NCBI RefSeq assembly: GCF_000733725.1
Contig: NZ_JMQM01000001.1
Span: 2,232,001-2,296,000, forward strand
Length of the DNA: 64,000 nt
Reading direction: 5' to 3'
DNA from: Nitratireductor basaltis
GTDB lineage: Bacteria; Pseudomonadota; Alphaproteobacteria; Rhizobiales; Rhizobiaceae
The position numbers and the translations under genes were made by a program. Below are positions 28,744 through 37,510 of this stretch, piece after piece (position 1 is the stretch's first letter; each line of letters begins with the position of its first letter). Under the pieces are notes generated by a model. That model saw only the letters and a program-made list of their open reading frames with translations. It did no database searches and was not told where the DNA came from.

Positions 28744-30030
28744 ATGAAGAACGTGGAAGTCAAGAAAACGGCCTTGGGTGACGCCGCCCCCGGTGTGCGC
28801 CTGCCCGTTGCGGCCGCGCTGGCGCTCATGACGCTTTTGGGCGTGGATCTCTTCCACGGAGGTAATGGCCTCGTGGCTGTCGGTGCAGCTGGCGCCTTCC
28901 TGGTGGGACTATGGCTTGCCAATGTGGAGGCCAAGCGCGAGGTGAAGGCGGAGCTTGAGGAAAAGCCGAAGCGGGCCATTGATCGCCTGACCGCTGCACA
29001 GCTTGGCGCCGCTGTGAATGAGCCGCTATACATCATCAACGGCAAGCGTGAAGTCGCCTTCGTCAACGCCGTTGCCGAAGAAGCATTCGGCACCGTGGCG
29101 ATCGGAGCCTCGCTGCAGTTGAAATTCCGTGCGCCGGAGATCCAGGAACTGCTCGATCAACTGGTCTCCACCAACCAGCCGCAGATGCTGGACTATGTAG
29201 AGCGGGTTCCCGTGGAGCGGGCTTACCGGGTCCATGCCGCACCGATTGGCGAGGGAACCGGTCTTTACATCCTGCTTTTCCGCGACCAGAGCGAAACGCG
29301 CCGCATCGAGAAGATGCGTTCCGACTTCATCGCCAATGCCAGCCATGAATTGCGCACGCCTCTTGCCTCCGTCTCGGGATTCATCGAAACGCTGAGAGGT
29401 CCGGCCCGCGAAGATGACAGGGCGCGCGACCATTTCCTCTCGATCATGCATGAACAGACGAGCCGCATGGCGCGTCTGATCGACGATCTGCTTTCGCTTT
29501 CGCGCCTCGAAATGAAGCCCTTTTCAAAGCCCTCCGAGCAGGTCGAACTCAACCGGCTTGTATCGGGCGTGGCGGATTCCCTTGGGCATATCGCGGCCGA
29601 CAACGGCATAGAGATCAAGCTCGACATGCCGGAAGACCCGCTTCGCATCAGCGGAAACCGGGACGAGCTGGTGCAGGTTTTCCAGAATCTGATCGAAAAT
29701 GCCTGCAAATATGGCTCAGGTGGCGGCAAGGTTGTTGTCAGAGGCTTACCGGCCAGCGACGGCAACGGATGCAGCATCAGTGTTCGCGATTTCGGACCCG
29801 GCATTCCGCAAGAGCATATTCCACGGCTGACAGAGCGTTTCTACCGCGTCGATGTGGAGACGAGCCGCGCACAGAAAGGTACGGGTTTGGGTCTTGCCAT
29901 TGTAAAGCATATCCTGTCGCGCCATGGTGCGAGGCTGACGATCCGATCCAAGCTCGGGGAAGGCTCCACCTTTGCGGTGCATTTCCCCGGCCCCAGCGTC
30001 GTTGCAACGCAGGTGGAACAGTTTCATTGA
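28744..30030 (+). CDS. phoR: Phosphate-regulon sensor histidine kinase
   Basis: Inner-membrane kinase of the Pho two-component system, about 428 residues. Two short N-terminal membrane helices (about 20-60) lead to a PAS domain (YIINGKREVAFVN), then HisKA with His201 in NASHELRTPL and an HATPase domain (NLIENACKYG, DFGPGIP, GTGLGLAIVKHI). The family normally partners PhoB and is silenced through PstSCAB-PhoU. Here the next gene is phoU; pstSCAB and phoB are absent from the locus. The start at 28744 has GGA six bases upstream; an in-frame ATG at 28696 is an alternative. Confidence 0.93.
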   Translation: MKNVEVKKTALGDAAPGVRLPVAAALALMTLLGVDLFHGGNGLVAVGAAGAFLVGLWLANVEAKREVKAELEEKPKRAIDRLTAAQLGAAVNEPLYIINGKREVAFVNAVAEEAFGTVAIGASLQLKFRAPEIQELLDQLVSTNQPQMLDYVERVPVERAYRVHAAPIGEGTGLYILLFRDQSETRRIEKMRSDFIANASHELRTPLASVSGFIETLRGPAREDDRARDHFLSIMHEQTSRMARLIDDLLSLSRLEMKPFSKPSEQVELNRLVSGVADSLGHIAADNGIEIKLDMPEDPLRISGNRDELVQVFQNLIENACKYGSGGGKVVVRGLPASDGNGCSISVRDFGPGIPQEHIPRLTERFYRVDVETSRAQKGTGLGLAIVKHILSRHGARLTIRSKLGEGSTFAVHFPGPSVVATQVEQFH

Positions 30031-30127
30031 ATAGCGAATGGCGTTTTCTTTTAACCGTCATTTACATCGCATATGCATCTTCTTTCGCGAATAGATGCAT
30101 CCCGCGCTGCCAGGAGTGAACCGAACC

Positions 30128-30856
30128 ATGCCGAGCCAGCACATCATGCGCTCCTTTGACGAGGAATTGCGCTATCTGACCAATCAGATCGGCAGCATGG
30201 GCGGCTATGCGGAACGCATGGTGGAGCAGGCGGTATCGGCATTGGTGGGCGGCGACATCGATCTGGCGCGCAAGGTGGTGGCCGATGACGAGTTTCTGGA
30301 TCTGCGCGAGCGCGAAATCGGTGAGAAAGCCGTCATCGTCATCGCCAAGCGGCAGCCCATGGCGGGCGACCTGCGCGAGATTGTCGGTGCCATCCGCATC
30401 GCCTCCGACCTGGAGCGCATCGGAGATCTTGGCAAGAACATCGCCAAGCGGGTGACTGCGGTGACGGAAAGCCGACAGCCGATGCGTCTTTTCCGCGGCC
30501 TGTCTTCCCTTTCCGATCTGGCGCTGACGCAGCTCAAGGACGTTCTCGACGCCTATGCATCACGCTCGGCAGAGAAGATTGGTGCGGTTCGTGATCGCGA
30601 TGAAGAGATCGACGCCATGTATACGTCACTCTTCCGCGAGCTTCTCGTCTACATGATGGAAGATCCGCGCAACATCACGGCCTGTACGCATCTGCTTTTC
30701 TGCGCGAAGAATATCGAACGCATCGGTGATCATGCGACCAATATCGCCGAGACGGTGCACCACATCATCACCGGCACCCAGCTTGCACCGGAGCGGCCGA
30801 AGGTTGATCTCAGCCACAAGGTGACCGCACCGACTGATGACGACCAGTCGGCCTGA
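30128..30856 (+). CDS. phoU: Phosphate signalling complex protein PhoU
   Basis: Cytoplasmic helical-bundle regulator that links phosphate import to PhoR activity, 242 residues. The two PhoU repeats are clear: DLREIVGAIRIASDLERIGDLGKNIAKR (first) and NITACTHLLFCAKNIERIGDHATNIAE (second), each with the metal-binding E/DxxxD motif. The start is ATG 30128 with AGGAG upstream. It follows phoR by 97 bases on the same strand, and a strong terminator lies downstream. No pst transporter or phoB adjoins it, unlike the usual rhizobial order. Confidence 0.96.
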   Translation: MPSQHIMRSFDEELRYLTNQIGSMGGYAERMVEQAVSALVGGDIDLARKVVADDEFLDLREREIGEKAVIVIAKRQPMAGDLREIVGAIRIASDLERIGDLGKNIAKRVTAVTESRQPMRLFRGLSSLSDLALTQLKDVLDAYASRSAEKIGAVRDRDEEIDAMYTSLFRELLVYMMEDPRNITACTHLLFCAKNIERIGDHATNIAETVHHIITGTQLAPERPKVDLSHKVTAPTDDDQSA

Positions 30857-30969
30857 AGCCTCGGCTGCAAATCTATCACGAAGACCGTCATGTTCGGCTG
30901 GGACCTGAGCCTGGTCATCTCAGCCGTTGAAGCCCCTGGCTCCGGCGGGGCCGCTTCGGGCCCCGGATG

Positions 30970-30999
30970 AGGCAGGCACGACATGCCTGCCTGTTCTTT
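30970..30999 (+). terminator. Intrinsic terminator after phoU
   Basis: Perfect 9-bp stem AGGCAGGCA / TGCCTGCCT with a 5-base loop (cgaca), followed by GTTCTTT. It lies about 115 bases after the phoU stop and just short of the convergent gcrA end. A second G+C-rich hairpin (GGGGCC / GGCCCC, 30947-30964) precedes it without a T-run. Confidence 0.75.
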
Positions 31000-31005
31000 C
31001 TGGTG

Positions 31006-31539
31006 TCAGCGCGCCCGGCGACGCTCGGAAGCTGGCTGATAGGCCAGTTTGGAGTGGTAGCAGCAATAAGGACCGTTATCGCCGGTATCATTGCCGCAGA
31101 AGTTGAACTCTTCCGACAGCGGGTCGCCATTGGGCCATTTGCAGGTGCGTTCGCTGAGCTGAACCAGTTTCAGCTTGCGCGACATCGGGATGACCACATC
31201 CTCCACCGGACGCGTGTCCTGATAGGCGATGGCGTCTTCCTGGAACTCGACCTGCAGGGCGGTTGCACCGACGGAGGTGGTGACCGTGCGGCTCTGCGTG
31301 CGGGTGGTGGAACGGCTGCTGCGGCTCGCCGTCGAGGACGCAGCCGCGGCTGCCGGCGCCTTCTTCTGGCGGGTATTGCTGCTCGTGGCGCGTCCGCGGC
31401 TGGAAAGCTTGAGGCGGTGCACCTTGCCGATCACGGCATTTCGGCTCACTCCACCGAGCTGCGCGGCGATCTGGCTGGCACTCAGCCCCTCAGCCCAAAG
31501 CTTCTTCAGCATTTCGACGCGTTCGTCTGTCCAGTTCAT
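31006..31539 (-). CDS. gcrA: GcrA family cell cycle regulator
   Basis: Master cell-cycle transcription factor of alphaproteobacteria; GcrA binds sigma-70 RNA polymerase and acts at promoters carrying methylated GANTC sites. 177 residues. The N-terminal helix-turn-helix begins MNWTDERVEMLKKLWAEGLSASQIA and continues GGVSRNAVIGKVHRL; a Ser/Thr/Ala-rich linker (about 50-90) leads to the C-terminal polymerase-binding domain with Cys residues (CKWPNGDP, FCGND, YCCYH). The start is ATG 31539 after AAGGAG. Five GANTC sites crowd its upstream region. Confidence 0.96.
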   Translation of the reverse strand: MNWTDERVEMLKKLWAEGLSASQIAAQLGGVSRNAVIGKVHRLKLSSRGRATSSNTRQKKAPAAAAASSTASRSSRSTTRTQSRTVTTSVGATALQVEFQEDAIAYQDTRPVEDVVIPMSRKLKLVQLSERTCKWPNGDPLSEEFNFCGNDTGDNGPYCCYHSKLAYQPASERRRAR

Positions 31540-31680
31540 CGGGACACGCTCCTTTTCAGGCGCACGGAATCCCTTCAGGCTCCCACTCGGCGATCAGCCA
31601 AGAGGACACCAGATCTATACAGGAAAGGTGGTCCGCCGCACGATATGTAGTCGTTACTCCTGCAAACTACCGTACCGGTT

Positions 31681-31746
31681 GACTCCGTGACAAGAGTCGG
31701 CAGAGGCCTTGCGAATCTTTTCCCCAACTTGCCGAATCAGTGAGTC
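31681..31746. promoter_or_regulatory. Cluster of five GANTC (CcrM-type) sites
   Basis: GANTC occurs at 31681-31685 (GACTC), 31694-31698 (GAGTC), 31713-31717 (GAATC), 31734-31738 (GAATC) and 31742-31746 (GAGTC). Five sites in 66 bases far exceeds the one per 256 expected by chance. CcrM methylates GANTC in alphaproteobacteria and GcrA reads the methylated form. The cluster lies about 140-210 bases upstream of gcrA and 180-240 upstream of argD. A role in gcrA control is inference. Confidence 0.65.
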
Positions 31747-31802
31747 ATTTTTGTCACGGTTAATTTTCCGTTGCTGTCTCAATGACCCTCTGGCCACTCG
31801 CG

Positions 31803-31831
31803 TTGACTTCGCCTGCCAAAAAACGGATATA
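31803..31831 (+). promoter_or_regulatory. Candidate argD promoter
   Basis: TTGACT (31803-31808), a 17-base spacer and GATATA (31826-31831); TATAAA at 31828-31833 is an overlapping alternative. Initiation would fall close to the start of the hairpin at 31841. The match is good but untested. Confidence 0.5.
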
Positions 31832-31840
31832 AAGCCATGC

Positions 31841-31863
31841 GCCGCCCTTGAGGGCGGCTTTTT
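31841..31863 (+). terminator. Terminator-like hairpin in the argD leader
   Basis: Perfect 7-bp stem GCCGCCC / GGGCGGC with loop ttga, followed by five T. Structurally a textbook intrinsic terminator, but no gene precedes it on this strand, and it sits 60 bases before argD. It may end a small RNA, act as an attenuator, or form a 5' stem-loop if argD transcription starts just before it. Confidence 0.7.
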
Positions 31864-31922
31864 GGTTTCATCAGGCCGGGCGGTGCAGGCCAACCGGTCA
31901 GGGGCAATTCCGGAGCACATGC

Positions 31923-33116
31923 ATGAGCGAGTCCGCGCTCTACAATACCTATGCCAGAATCCCGCTCTCGTTCGAGCGCGGTGATGGCTCATGGCTGATC
32001 CAGGAAGACGGCACGCGCTATCTCGATTTCGCTGCCGGCATTGCGGTAAACTCGCTGGGCCATGCGCATCCACATATGGTGGCCGCGCTCGTCGGCCAGG
32101 CCGGCCGTCTGTGGCATATTTCCAATCTCTACGAGATCCCCGGCCAGGATCGCCTGGGCAGACGCCTTTGCGATGCCAGCTTTGCGGACAAGGCCTTTTT
32201 CACCAATTCCGGTGCCGAGGCACTGGAATGTGCCATCAAGACCGCGAGGCGCTATCACTACGCCAAGGGTGACGAGAACCGCTTCCGCATCATCACCTTT
32301 GAAGGCGCGTTCCACGGCCGCACACTCGCGACCATCGCTGCCGGCGGCCAGAAGAAGTATTTCGAGGGCTTCGGGCCCAAGGTGGAAGGCTTCGACCAGG
32401 TTGCCTTCGGTGATCTGAAGGCAACCGAAGCGGCCATCACGCCGGAGACTGCCGCGATCCTGGTGGAACCCGTTCAGGGCGAAGGCGGCATCCGTGTCAT
32501 GCCCAACGAGACGCTGCGCGCGCTGCGCGAACTGTGCGACAAGCACGGCATCCTGCTGCTGCTCGATGAAGTGCAGTCCGGCATAGGCCGCACGGGCCGC
32601 TTCTTCGCCCATGAATGGTCGGGTATCACCCCTGACGTGGTTGCAGTCGCCAAGGGCATCGGCGGGGGCTTCCCCATGGGTGTCTGTCTTGCCACGGAAG
32701 AAGCCGCGAGCGGCATGATACCTGGCGTCCACGGCACGACATTCGGCGGCAATCCGTTGGCCATGGCAGTCGGAAATGCGGTGCTCGACATCGTTCTGGA
32801 AGACGGCTTCATGGACAAGGTTGCGCGCAAAGGCCTGCTTCTGAAGCAGAAGCTTGCGGCACTTGCCGACACCTATCCGCAGGTCGTCGAGGAGGTGCGC
32901 GGCAACGGGCTGATGCTTGGCTTCAAGTGCAAGCCGGTCAATCTGCAGGTCATGGGCGCTCTGCGTGACGAAAAGCTGCTCGCGGTTCCCGCTGGCGACA
33001 ATGTCGTACGCCTTCTGCCGCCGCTGACGGTTTCCGAAGAGGAAATCGACGAGGCAATCGCGCGCATGGACAATGCCTTCAAGACAATCTCCGAAAATTC
33101 CAGCCAGGGAGACTAA
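31923..33116 (+). CDS. argD: Acetylornithine aminotransferase
   Basis: PLP enzyme of arginine synthesis that makes N-acetylornithine (and can act on succinyl-diaminopimelate). 397 residues, class III aminotransferase. Visible are [22 protein letters not shown] near the start, the [12 protein letters not shown] segment, the [14 protein letters not shown] motif and the Schiff-base Lys244 in [10 protein letters not shown]. The start at 31923 has GGAG seven bases upstream; an upstream in-frame extension lies in the leader hairpin and is not coding. argF follows after five bases, so the two form an operon. Confidence 0.95.
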   Translation: MSESALYNTYARIPLSFERGDGSWLIQEDGTRYLDFAAGIAVNSLGHAHPHMVAALVGQAGRLWHISNLYEIPGQDRLGRRLCDASFADKAFFTNSGAEALECAIKTARRYHYAKGDENRFRIITFEGAFHGRTLATIAAGGQKKYFEGFGPKVEGFDQVAFGDLKATEAAITPETAAILVEPVQGEGGIRVMPNETLRALRELCDKHGILLLLDEVQSGIGRTGRFFAHEWSGITPDVVAVAKGIGGGFPMGVCLATEEAASGMIPGVHGTTFGGNPLAMAVGNAVLDIVLEDGFMDKVARKGLLLKQKLAALADTYPQVVEEVRGNGLMLGFKCKPVNLQVMGALRDEKLLAVPAGDNVVRLLPPLTVSEEEIDEAIARMDNAFKTISENSSQGD

Positions 33117-33121
33117 CGGCC

Positions 33122-34039
33122 ATGACAAATCCGCGGCACTTCCTCGATCTGTCCGCCGTTTCCGCTGATGATCTGCGGGGCATTATCGACGATGCCCGCA
33201 CGCGCAAGGATGCGCTGAAGGCGGGCAATGCCGACAAACCGCTTAGCGGCAAGGTTCTGGCGATGATTTTCGACAAGCCATCCACGCGCACCCGCGTCTC
33301 GTTCGATGTGGGCATGCGCCAACTGGGTGGCGAAACGCTGATGCTGACGGGCACCGAGATGCAGCTTGGACGCTCCGAAACCATCGCGGATACGGCCAAG
33401 GTTCTCTCGCGCTATGTCGATGCCATCATGATCCGCACCACGGAACATGATCGTCTTCTTGAACTTGCCGAGAACGCAACCGTGCCGGTCATCAACGGTC
33501 TCACCGACGACACCCATCCCTGCCAGATCATGGCGGATGTGCTGACCTATGAAGAGCATCGCGGGGATGTGAAGGACCGCCTTTTTGCGTGGACCGGCGA
33601 CGGCAACAATGTGCTTCACTCGCTTGTGGAGGCTTCGGCCCGCTTTGGCTTCCGGCTCAATATCGCAACCCCATCTGGAAGCGAGCCTGACAATCGCTAT
33701 ATAGATTGGGCGCGTGCAAGTGGCGGTCGTGTCGAACTGATGCAATCTGCCGAGGATGCGGTCAGCGGAGCGGATTGCGTGGTGACGGATACATGGGTGT
33801 CCATGAACCAGGAACATCGTGCCCGCGGACATAATGTCTTCATGCCCTATCAGGTGAACGAGGCGCTCATGGCCAAGGCGGCCGATGATGCGCTCTTCAT
33901 GCACTGCCTGCCCGCACATCGCGGCGAGGAAGTGACTGATGCGGTCATTGACGGCCCGCATTCGGTGGTGTTCGACGAGGCGGAGAACCGTCTGCATGCG
34001 CAGAAGGCGGTTTTGGCGTGGTGCCTGCAGGCTGGATGA
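33122..34039 (+). CDS. argF: Ornithine carbamoyltransferase
   Basis: Makes citrulline from ornithine and carbamoyl phosphate in arginine synthesis. 305 residues. Carbamoyl-phosphate motif STRTRVSF at 54-61, the DDTHPCQ segment for the second loop, and the ornithine-binding [10 protein letters not shown] near residue 260 are intact; the SMN loop (WVSMNQE) is also present. It is co-transcribed with argD, and hslO follows after about 60 bases on the same strand. No arginine repressor (ARG-box) signal was recognised. Confidence 0.97.
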   Translation: MTNPRHFLDLSAVSADDLRGIIDDARTRKDALKAGNADKPLSGKVLAMIFDKPSTRTRVSFDVGMRQLGGETLMLTGTEMQLGRSETIADTAKVLSRYVDAIMIRTTEHDRLLELAENATVPVINGLTDDTHPCQIMADVLTYEEHRGDVKDRLFAWTGDGNNVLHSLVEASARFGFRLNIATPSGSEPDNRYIDWARASGGRVELMQSAEDAVSGADCVVTDTWVSMNQEHRARGHNVFMPYQVNEALMAKAADDALFMHCLPAHRGEEVTDAVIDGPHSVVFDEAENRLHAQKAVLAWCLQAG

Positions 34040-34098
34040 GCCGCAAGCACAAGCCACATCGTCTCGTGCATTGAGTTGAAGACAAAAGGCTTGCGACC

Positions 34099-35085
34099 GT
34101 GAACCAGAACGACCTCAAGCTCGGGCAATTCGGATTTGCCGGAGACGACCATGTGGTGCCATTCGACGTGGAGACGCTGGATGTGCGCGGCCGCGCCGTG
34201 CAGGTCGGGCCGATGCTCGACCAGATATTGTCGCGCCACGAATATCCCGAACCTGTCGGAAGGCTTCTTGCCGAAGTCATCGTGCTGACGGTTCTGCTTG
34301 GCAGCTCGCTCAAATTCTCAGGCAAGTTCATCGTTCAGACCCGCACCGACGGTCCGGTGGACATGCTTGTCGCCGACTTTACCACACCGGGCTCCGTACG
34401 CGCCTATGCCCGTTACGACGAAGAGCGACTGAGGGAAGCCGAAGCGAAAGGCGAGACCACGCCAGAGCAGCTTCTGGGCGTGGGCATATTGGCGCTTACC
34501 GTCGATCAGGGCGCGCATATGCAGCGCTATCAGGGCATCGTGCAGCTTGATGGCTCCGACCTTGAATCGGTGGCACGCACCTATTTCCGCCAGTCGGAGC
34601 AGATCCCGACCGAGGTGAAGATGGGTGTTGCCCGTATTGTCATGCCGGGTGAAGGCGGGCAGCAGCACTGGCGCGCGGGCGGCCTTCTCCTTCAGTTCAC
34701 GCCCACGTCACCGGAGCGTAGCCGCATGAGCGACATCTCCGGCGGTGACGGAGACGAGGAAAATACCGGCGACGGACAGCCCGAAGACAATGCATGGCAG
34801 GAAGCGCTGGCTCTTGCCGGCACGATCGAACCGGGCGAACTTGTCGATCCCAGCGTCGGTGTCGAGCGTCTGCTTTTCCGCCTGTTCCACGAACAGGGCG
34901 TACGGGCCTATGAAGGCACTGACGTGATCGATGACTGCTCCTGCTCACGCGACAAGATACGCGGCATCCTCGACGGCTTCACGGCCGAGGAGATCGAGCA
35001 GAGCACTGAGAATGGCGAGATCCACGTGAATTGCGAGTTCTGCTCCAAATCCTACAGCTTCAACCCGGAAGAGTTCGAGGGATAA
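34099..35085 (+). CDS. hslO: Redox-regulated chaperone Hsp33
   Basis: Cytoplasmic holdase switched on by oxidation. 328 residues. The zinc-binding cysteines that form the redox switch are present near the C-terminus: CSC in DDCSCSRDK and CEFC in NCEFCSKSY. An acidic insert rich in Asp/Gly (about 212-232) separates the chaperone core from the switch region. The start is GTG at 34099. It lies downstream of argDF on the same strand and may be read from their promoter; its 3' neighbour apaG is convergent. Confidence 0.95.
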   Translation: MNQNDLKLGQFGFAGDDHVVPFDVETLDVRGRAVQVGPMLDQILSRHEYPEPVGRLLAEVIVLTVLLGSSLKFSGKFIVQTRTDGPVDMLVADFTTPGSVRAYARYDEERLREAEAKGETTPEQLLGVGILALTVDQGAHMQRYQGIVQLDGSDLESVARTYFRQSEQIPTEVKMGVARIVMPGEGGQQHWRAGGLLLQFTPTSPERSRMSDISGGDGDEENTGDGQPEDNAWQEALALAGTIEPGELVDPSVGVERLLFRLFHEQGVRAYEGTDVIDDCSCSRDKIRGILDGFTAEEIEQSTENGEIHVNCEFCSKSYSFNPEEFEG

Positions 35086-35127
35086 GGCGGGCACAATCTC
35101 GCTTCGGTCCGGGAGACGGGTGGCTTC

Positions 35128-35520
35128 CTAGTTCAGCTGCGCTTCCCTGCCCGGGATATCAAGCGAGAAGGCGGGTATGTCGACATCGAAAAAGTCGCCG
35201 CCTTCCTCGCGCATCGTATAACGCCCGAGCATGATACCTGAATCCACGCTCAAGGGGCATCCGGAGGTGTATTCGTAGGAGTCACCGGCCTTGAGGACAG
35301 GCTTCTCCCCCACCACGCCCTCGCCTTCGACTTCCTGCACGCGGCCAAGCCCGTCCGTGATGTGCCAGTAGCGAGCAAGAAGCTGTACCGTTGTCTCACC
35401 GTGATTGATGATACAGATATGGTAGGCCCATACGAACCGGCTATCCTCCGGATCGGACTGGTCGGGCAGAAAAAAGGGGCGCACCCGCACCTCTATCCCC
35501 CGCGTGATCGCTTTGTACAT
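35128..35520 (-). CDS. apaG: ApaG domain protein
   Basis: Small fibronectin-III-like protein, 130 residues, named for its link to Co2+ resistance and Mg2+ efflux (CorD) in enterobacteria; the biochemical role remains unclear. Family features include RVRPFFLPDQSDPEDSRFVWAYHI, LLARYWHITDG, GVVGEKPVLKAGDSYEYTSGCPL and the MLGRYTM strand. The start is ATG 35520 with AGAAGAG eight bases before; an ATG nine bases earlier is also in frame. It is convergent with hslO and divergent from the phosphatidyltransferase. Confidence 0.95.
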   Translation of the reverse strand: MYKAITRGIEVRVRPFFLPDQSDPEDSRFVWAYHICIINHGETTVQLLARYWHITDGLGRVQEVEGEGVVGEKPVLKAGDSYEYTSGCPLSVDSGIMLGRYTMREEGGDFFDVDIPAFSLDIPGREAQLN

Positions 35521-35650
35521 CCAACGCACTCTTCTGACCGGCTCAAGGCGGGCATGTCCACCACATCACATATGCTGACGCCTTTGTGACCCTCACAGCT
35601 GAGCCAATCGGTTATAGATCGACAATGTTCCATATGTTCAGGCGCTACAG

Positions 35651-36256
35651 ATGATCGATGGCATCGCCAGACGCGGGCTGGACCCATTGCTGCAGGCTAC
35701 GGCTTCCCTGCTGGCGCGCGCTCGTGTCTCTGCCAATGTCATTACATGGATTGCCTTTGGCACAGGTCTGGCAGCGGCCGCGGCAATCATCTCCGGCTAT
35801 TTTATCACAGCTTTTCTTCTCATTCTCCTCAGCCGATTGGGTGATGGGCTGGATGGAGCGGTGGCGCGCATCAACGGGAAGACGGATCTCGGCGGCTATC
35901 TGGATATCGTGCTGGATTTTGTCTTCTACGGTGCCATACCGCTCGCCTTCATCCTGCACGACCCGGCAGCCAATGCCGTGCCGGGTGCGGTGCTGCTCTT
36001 TGCCTTCTATGCCAATGGCGCGAGCTTCCTTGCCTTTTCCATCATGGCGGAAAAGCGCAAGATGAGTGGTGAGGCGCGTGGCGAGAAAAGCTTCTTCTTC
36101 ACCACAGGGCTGGCAGAAGCAGGCGAAACGCTGATCGCCTTCAGCCTCGCCTGCTTCATGCCGCAATGGTTTGCGGTGATTGCCTATATCTTCGCGGCGA
36201 TGACCATCTACACGACCATATCGCGCATCGCCCTCGCCATGCGCGACCTGCGCTGA
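35651..36256 (+). CDS. CDP-alcohol phosphatidyltransferase family protein
   Basis: Inner-membrane enzyme that transfers a phosphatidyl group from CDP-diacylglycerol to an alcohol. 201 residues with about five or six hydrophobic helices. The catalytic signature is seen at residues 65-89: DGLDGAVAR, then a Gly and two late Asp (GGYLDIVLDF). The sequence is not clearly PgsA, PssA or a cardiolipin synthase, so the acceptor alcohol is left open. It stands alone, convergent with metZ (two bases between the stops). Confidence 0.88.
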   Translation: MIDGIARRGLDPLLQATASLLARARVSANVITWIAFGTGLAAAAAIISGYFITAFLLILLSRLGDGLDGAVARINGKTDLGGYLDIVLDFVFYGAIPLAFILHDPAANAVPGAVLLFAFYANGASFLAFSIMAEKRKMSGEARGEKSFFFTTGLAEAGETLIAFSLACFMPQWFAVIAYIFAAMTIYTTISRIALAMRDLR

Positions 36257-36258
36257 AG

Positions 36259-37449
36259 TCAGGCGGCGTCGAGCGCCTGGGCGATGTCGCGGACCAAGTC
36301 GTCGCTGTCTTCCAGCCCCATGGACAGGCGTAGCGTGCCGGCACCGATACCGGCTTCTGCCTGAGCTTCGGGCGACAGGTTCTTGTGCGTCGTGGTCGCG
36401 GGATGCGTCACGAGGCTTTTGGCATCGCCCAGATTGTTCGAAATGGCGATGATGGACAGCGCGTTCTCGAAGGCGAATGCAGCGTCCTTGCCGCCCTTCA
36501 GATCGAAGCAGACAAGTGTAGAACCACCCTTCATCTGCCGCGCAATGATATCGGCCTGCGGGTGGTCCTTGCGGCCTGGATAGACGACGCGCGAAACCTT
36601 CTCATGCTCGGCGAGGAAATCGGCAACCTTGCCTGCGGTTTCCGTCTGCTGGCGCACGCGCAGCGGCAGTGTCTCCAGCCCCTTCAGCAGCGTCCAGGCG
36701 TTGAAGGGCGAGAGGCTCGGGCCGGTATGACGGAAATAGTCGTGCAGGTTCTCATCGATCCATTGCTTGTCGGACAGCACGATGCCGCCCAGACAGCGCC
36801 CCTGCCCGTCAATATGCTTGGTCGCGGAATAGACAACCACATGCGCGCCCAGTTCCAGCGGCTTCTGCTGCAGGGGCGTGGCGAAGACATTGTCGACGAC
36901 AAGCCGGGCACCGATACTGTCGGCAAGCGTGGCGATGGCCGCGATGTCGCAGACCTCGAGCGTCGGATTTGTGGGGCTCTCGAGAAAGAAGAGCTTGGTG
37001 TTGGGACGAACGGCATCTTCCCAGGCCTCCATGTCCTTGCCATCCACCAATGTGATCTCAATGCCGTAGCGCGGCATCAGCGTTTCCACCACCCACCGGC
37101 AGGAACCGAAGAGGGCTCGCGCCGAGACGACATGATCGCCGGCCTTGAGCGAGCACAGCAATGCAGCCGAGACCGCTGCCATGCCGGAAGCCATGGAGCG
37201 CGCATCTTCCGCGCCTTCCAGCGCACACATGCGCTTCTCGAACATGTCGACGGTCGGGTTGGCATAGCGCGAATAGATGAAGCCGGGCTCCTCGCCCTTG
37301 AACCGCGCTTCGGCAGCTTCCGCGCTTTCATAGATGAAGCCTTGCGTCAGATAGAGGGCTTCCGACGTCTCGCCGAATTGCGAGCGCTGTGTGCCGCCAT
37401 GAACCAGTGCGGTCTGCGGCTTCCATTCATTGGAGAAATCGTTTGTCAT
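36259..37449 (-). CDS. metZ: O-succinylhomoserine sulfhydrylase
   Basis: PLP enzyme that adds sulfide to O-succinylhomoserine to give homocysteine for methionine synthesis. 396 residues, Cys/Met metabolism family. Visible are YSRYANPT (about 59-66), the GMAAVSAALL segment, DNVFATP near 186 and the Schiff-base Lys211 in YSATKHIDGQG. The MetZ branch is favoured over MetB/MetC by the overall pattern and by the SAM-II riboswitch upstream, a common pairing in rhizobia. It is expressed alone behind that riboswitch and a terminator. Confidence 0.94.
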   Translation of the reverse strand: MTNDFSNEWKPQTALVHGGTQRSQFGETSEALYLTQGFIYESAEAAEARFKGEEPGFIYSRYANPTVDMFEKRMCALEGAEDARSMASGMAAVSAALLCSLKAGDHVVSARALFGSCRWVVETLMPRYGIEITLVDGKDMEAWEDAVRPNTKLFFLESPTNPTLEVCDIAAIATLADSIGARLVVDNVFATPLQQKPLELGAHVVVYSATKHIDGQGRCLGGIVLSDKQWIDENLHDYFRHTGPSLSPFNAWTLLKGLETLPLRVRQQTETAGKVADFLAEHEKVSRVVYPGRKDHPQADIIARQMKGGSTLVCFDLKGGKDAAFAFENALSIIAISNNLGDAKSLVTHPATTTHKNLSPEAQAEAGIGAGTLRLSMGLEDSDDLVRDIAQALDAA

Positions 37450-37464
37450 CTTTTCTGCCCATAC

Positions 37465-37493
37465 AAAAACCGGCTGCGAAGGCGCACGCCGGT
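37465..37493 (-). terminator. Intrinsic terminator in the metZ leader
   Basis: Read on the minus strand: outer stem ACCGGC / GCCGGT, a one-base bulge, inner stem TGCG / CGCA around loop CCTT, then five T. It lies between the SAM-II aptamer and the metZ start codon, so riboswitch control may work through transcription attenuation. The plus strand lacks a proper T-run here. Confidence 0.8.
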
Positions 37494-37510
37494 TTGAAAG
37501 TCATCGGGCG

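Larger units (their letters stand above)
31540..31922. other. Divergent gcrA / argD regulatory region
   Basis: This 383-base gap holds no protein gene I can support. It contains a dense GANTC cluster (31681-31746), a further GANTC site at 31567-31571, a TTAA-containing stretch at 31760 (CtrA half-site-like, no matching second half), a plausible argD promoter near 31803-31831 and a strong hairpin-T run at 31841-31863. For gcrA a weak minus-strand promoter (TTGTCA about 17 bases before GTAGTT) overlaps the cluster edge. Confidence 0.6.
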
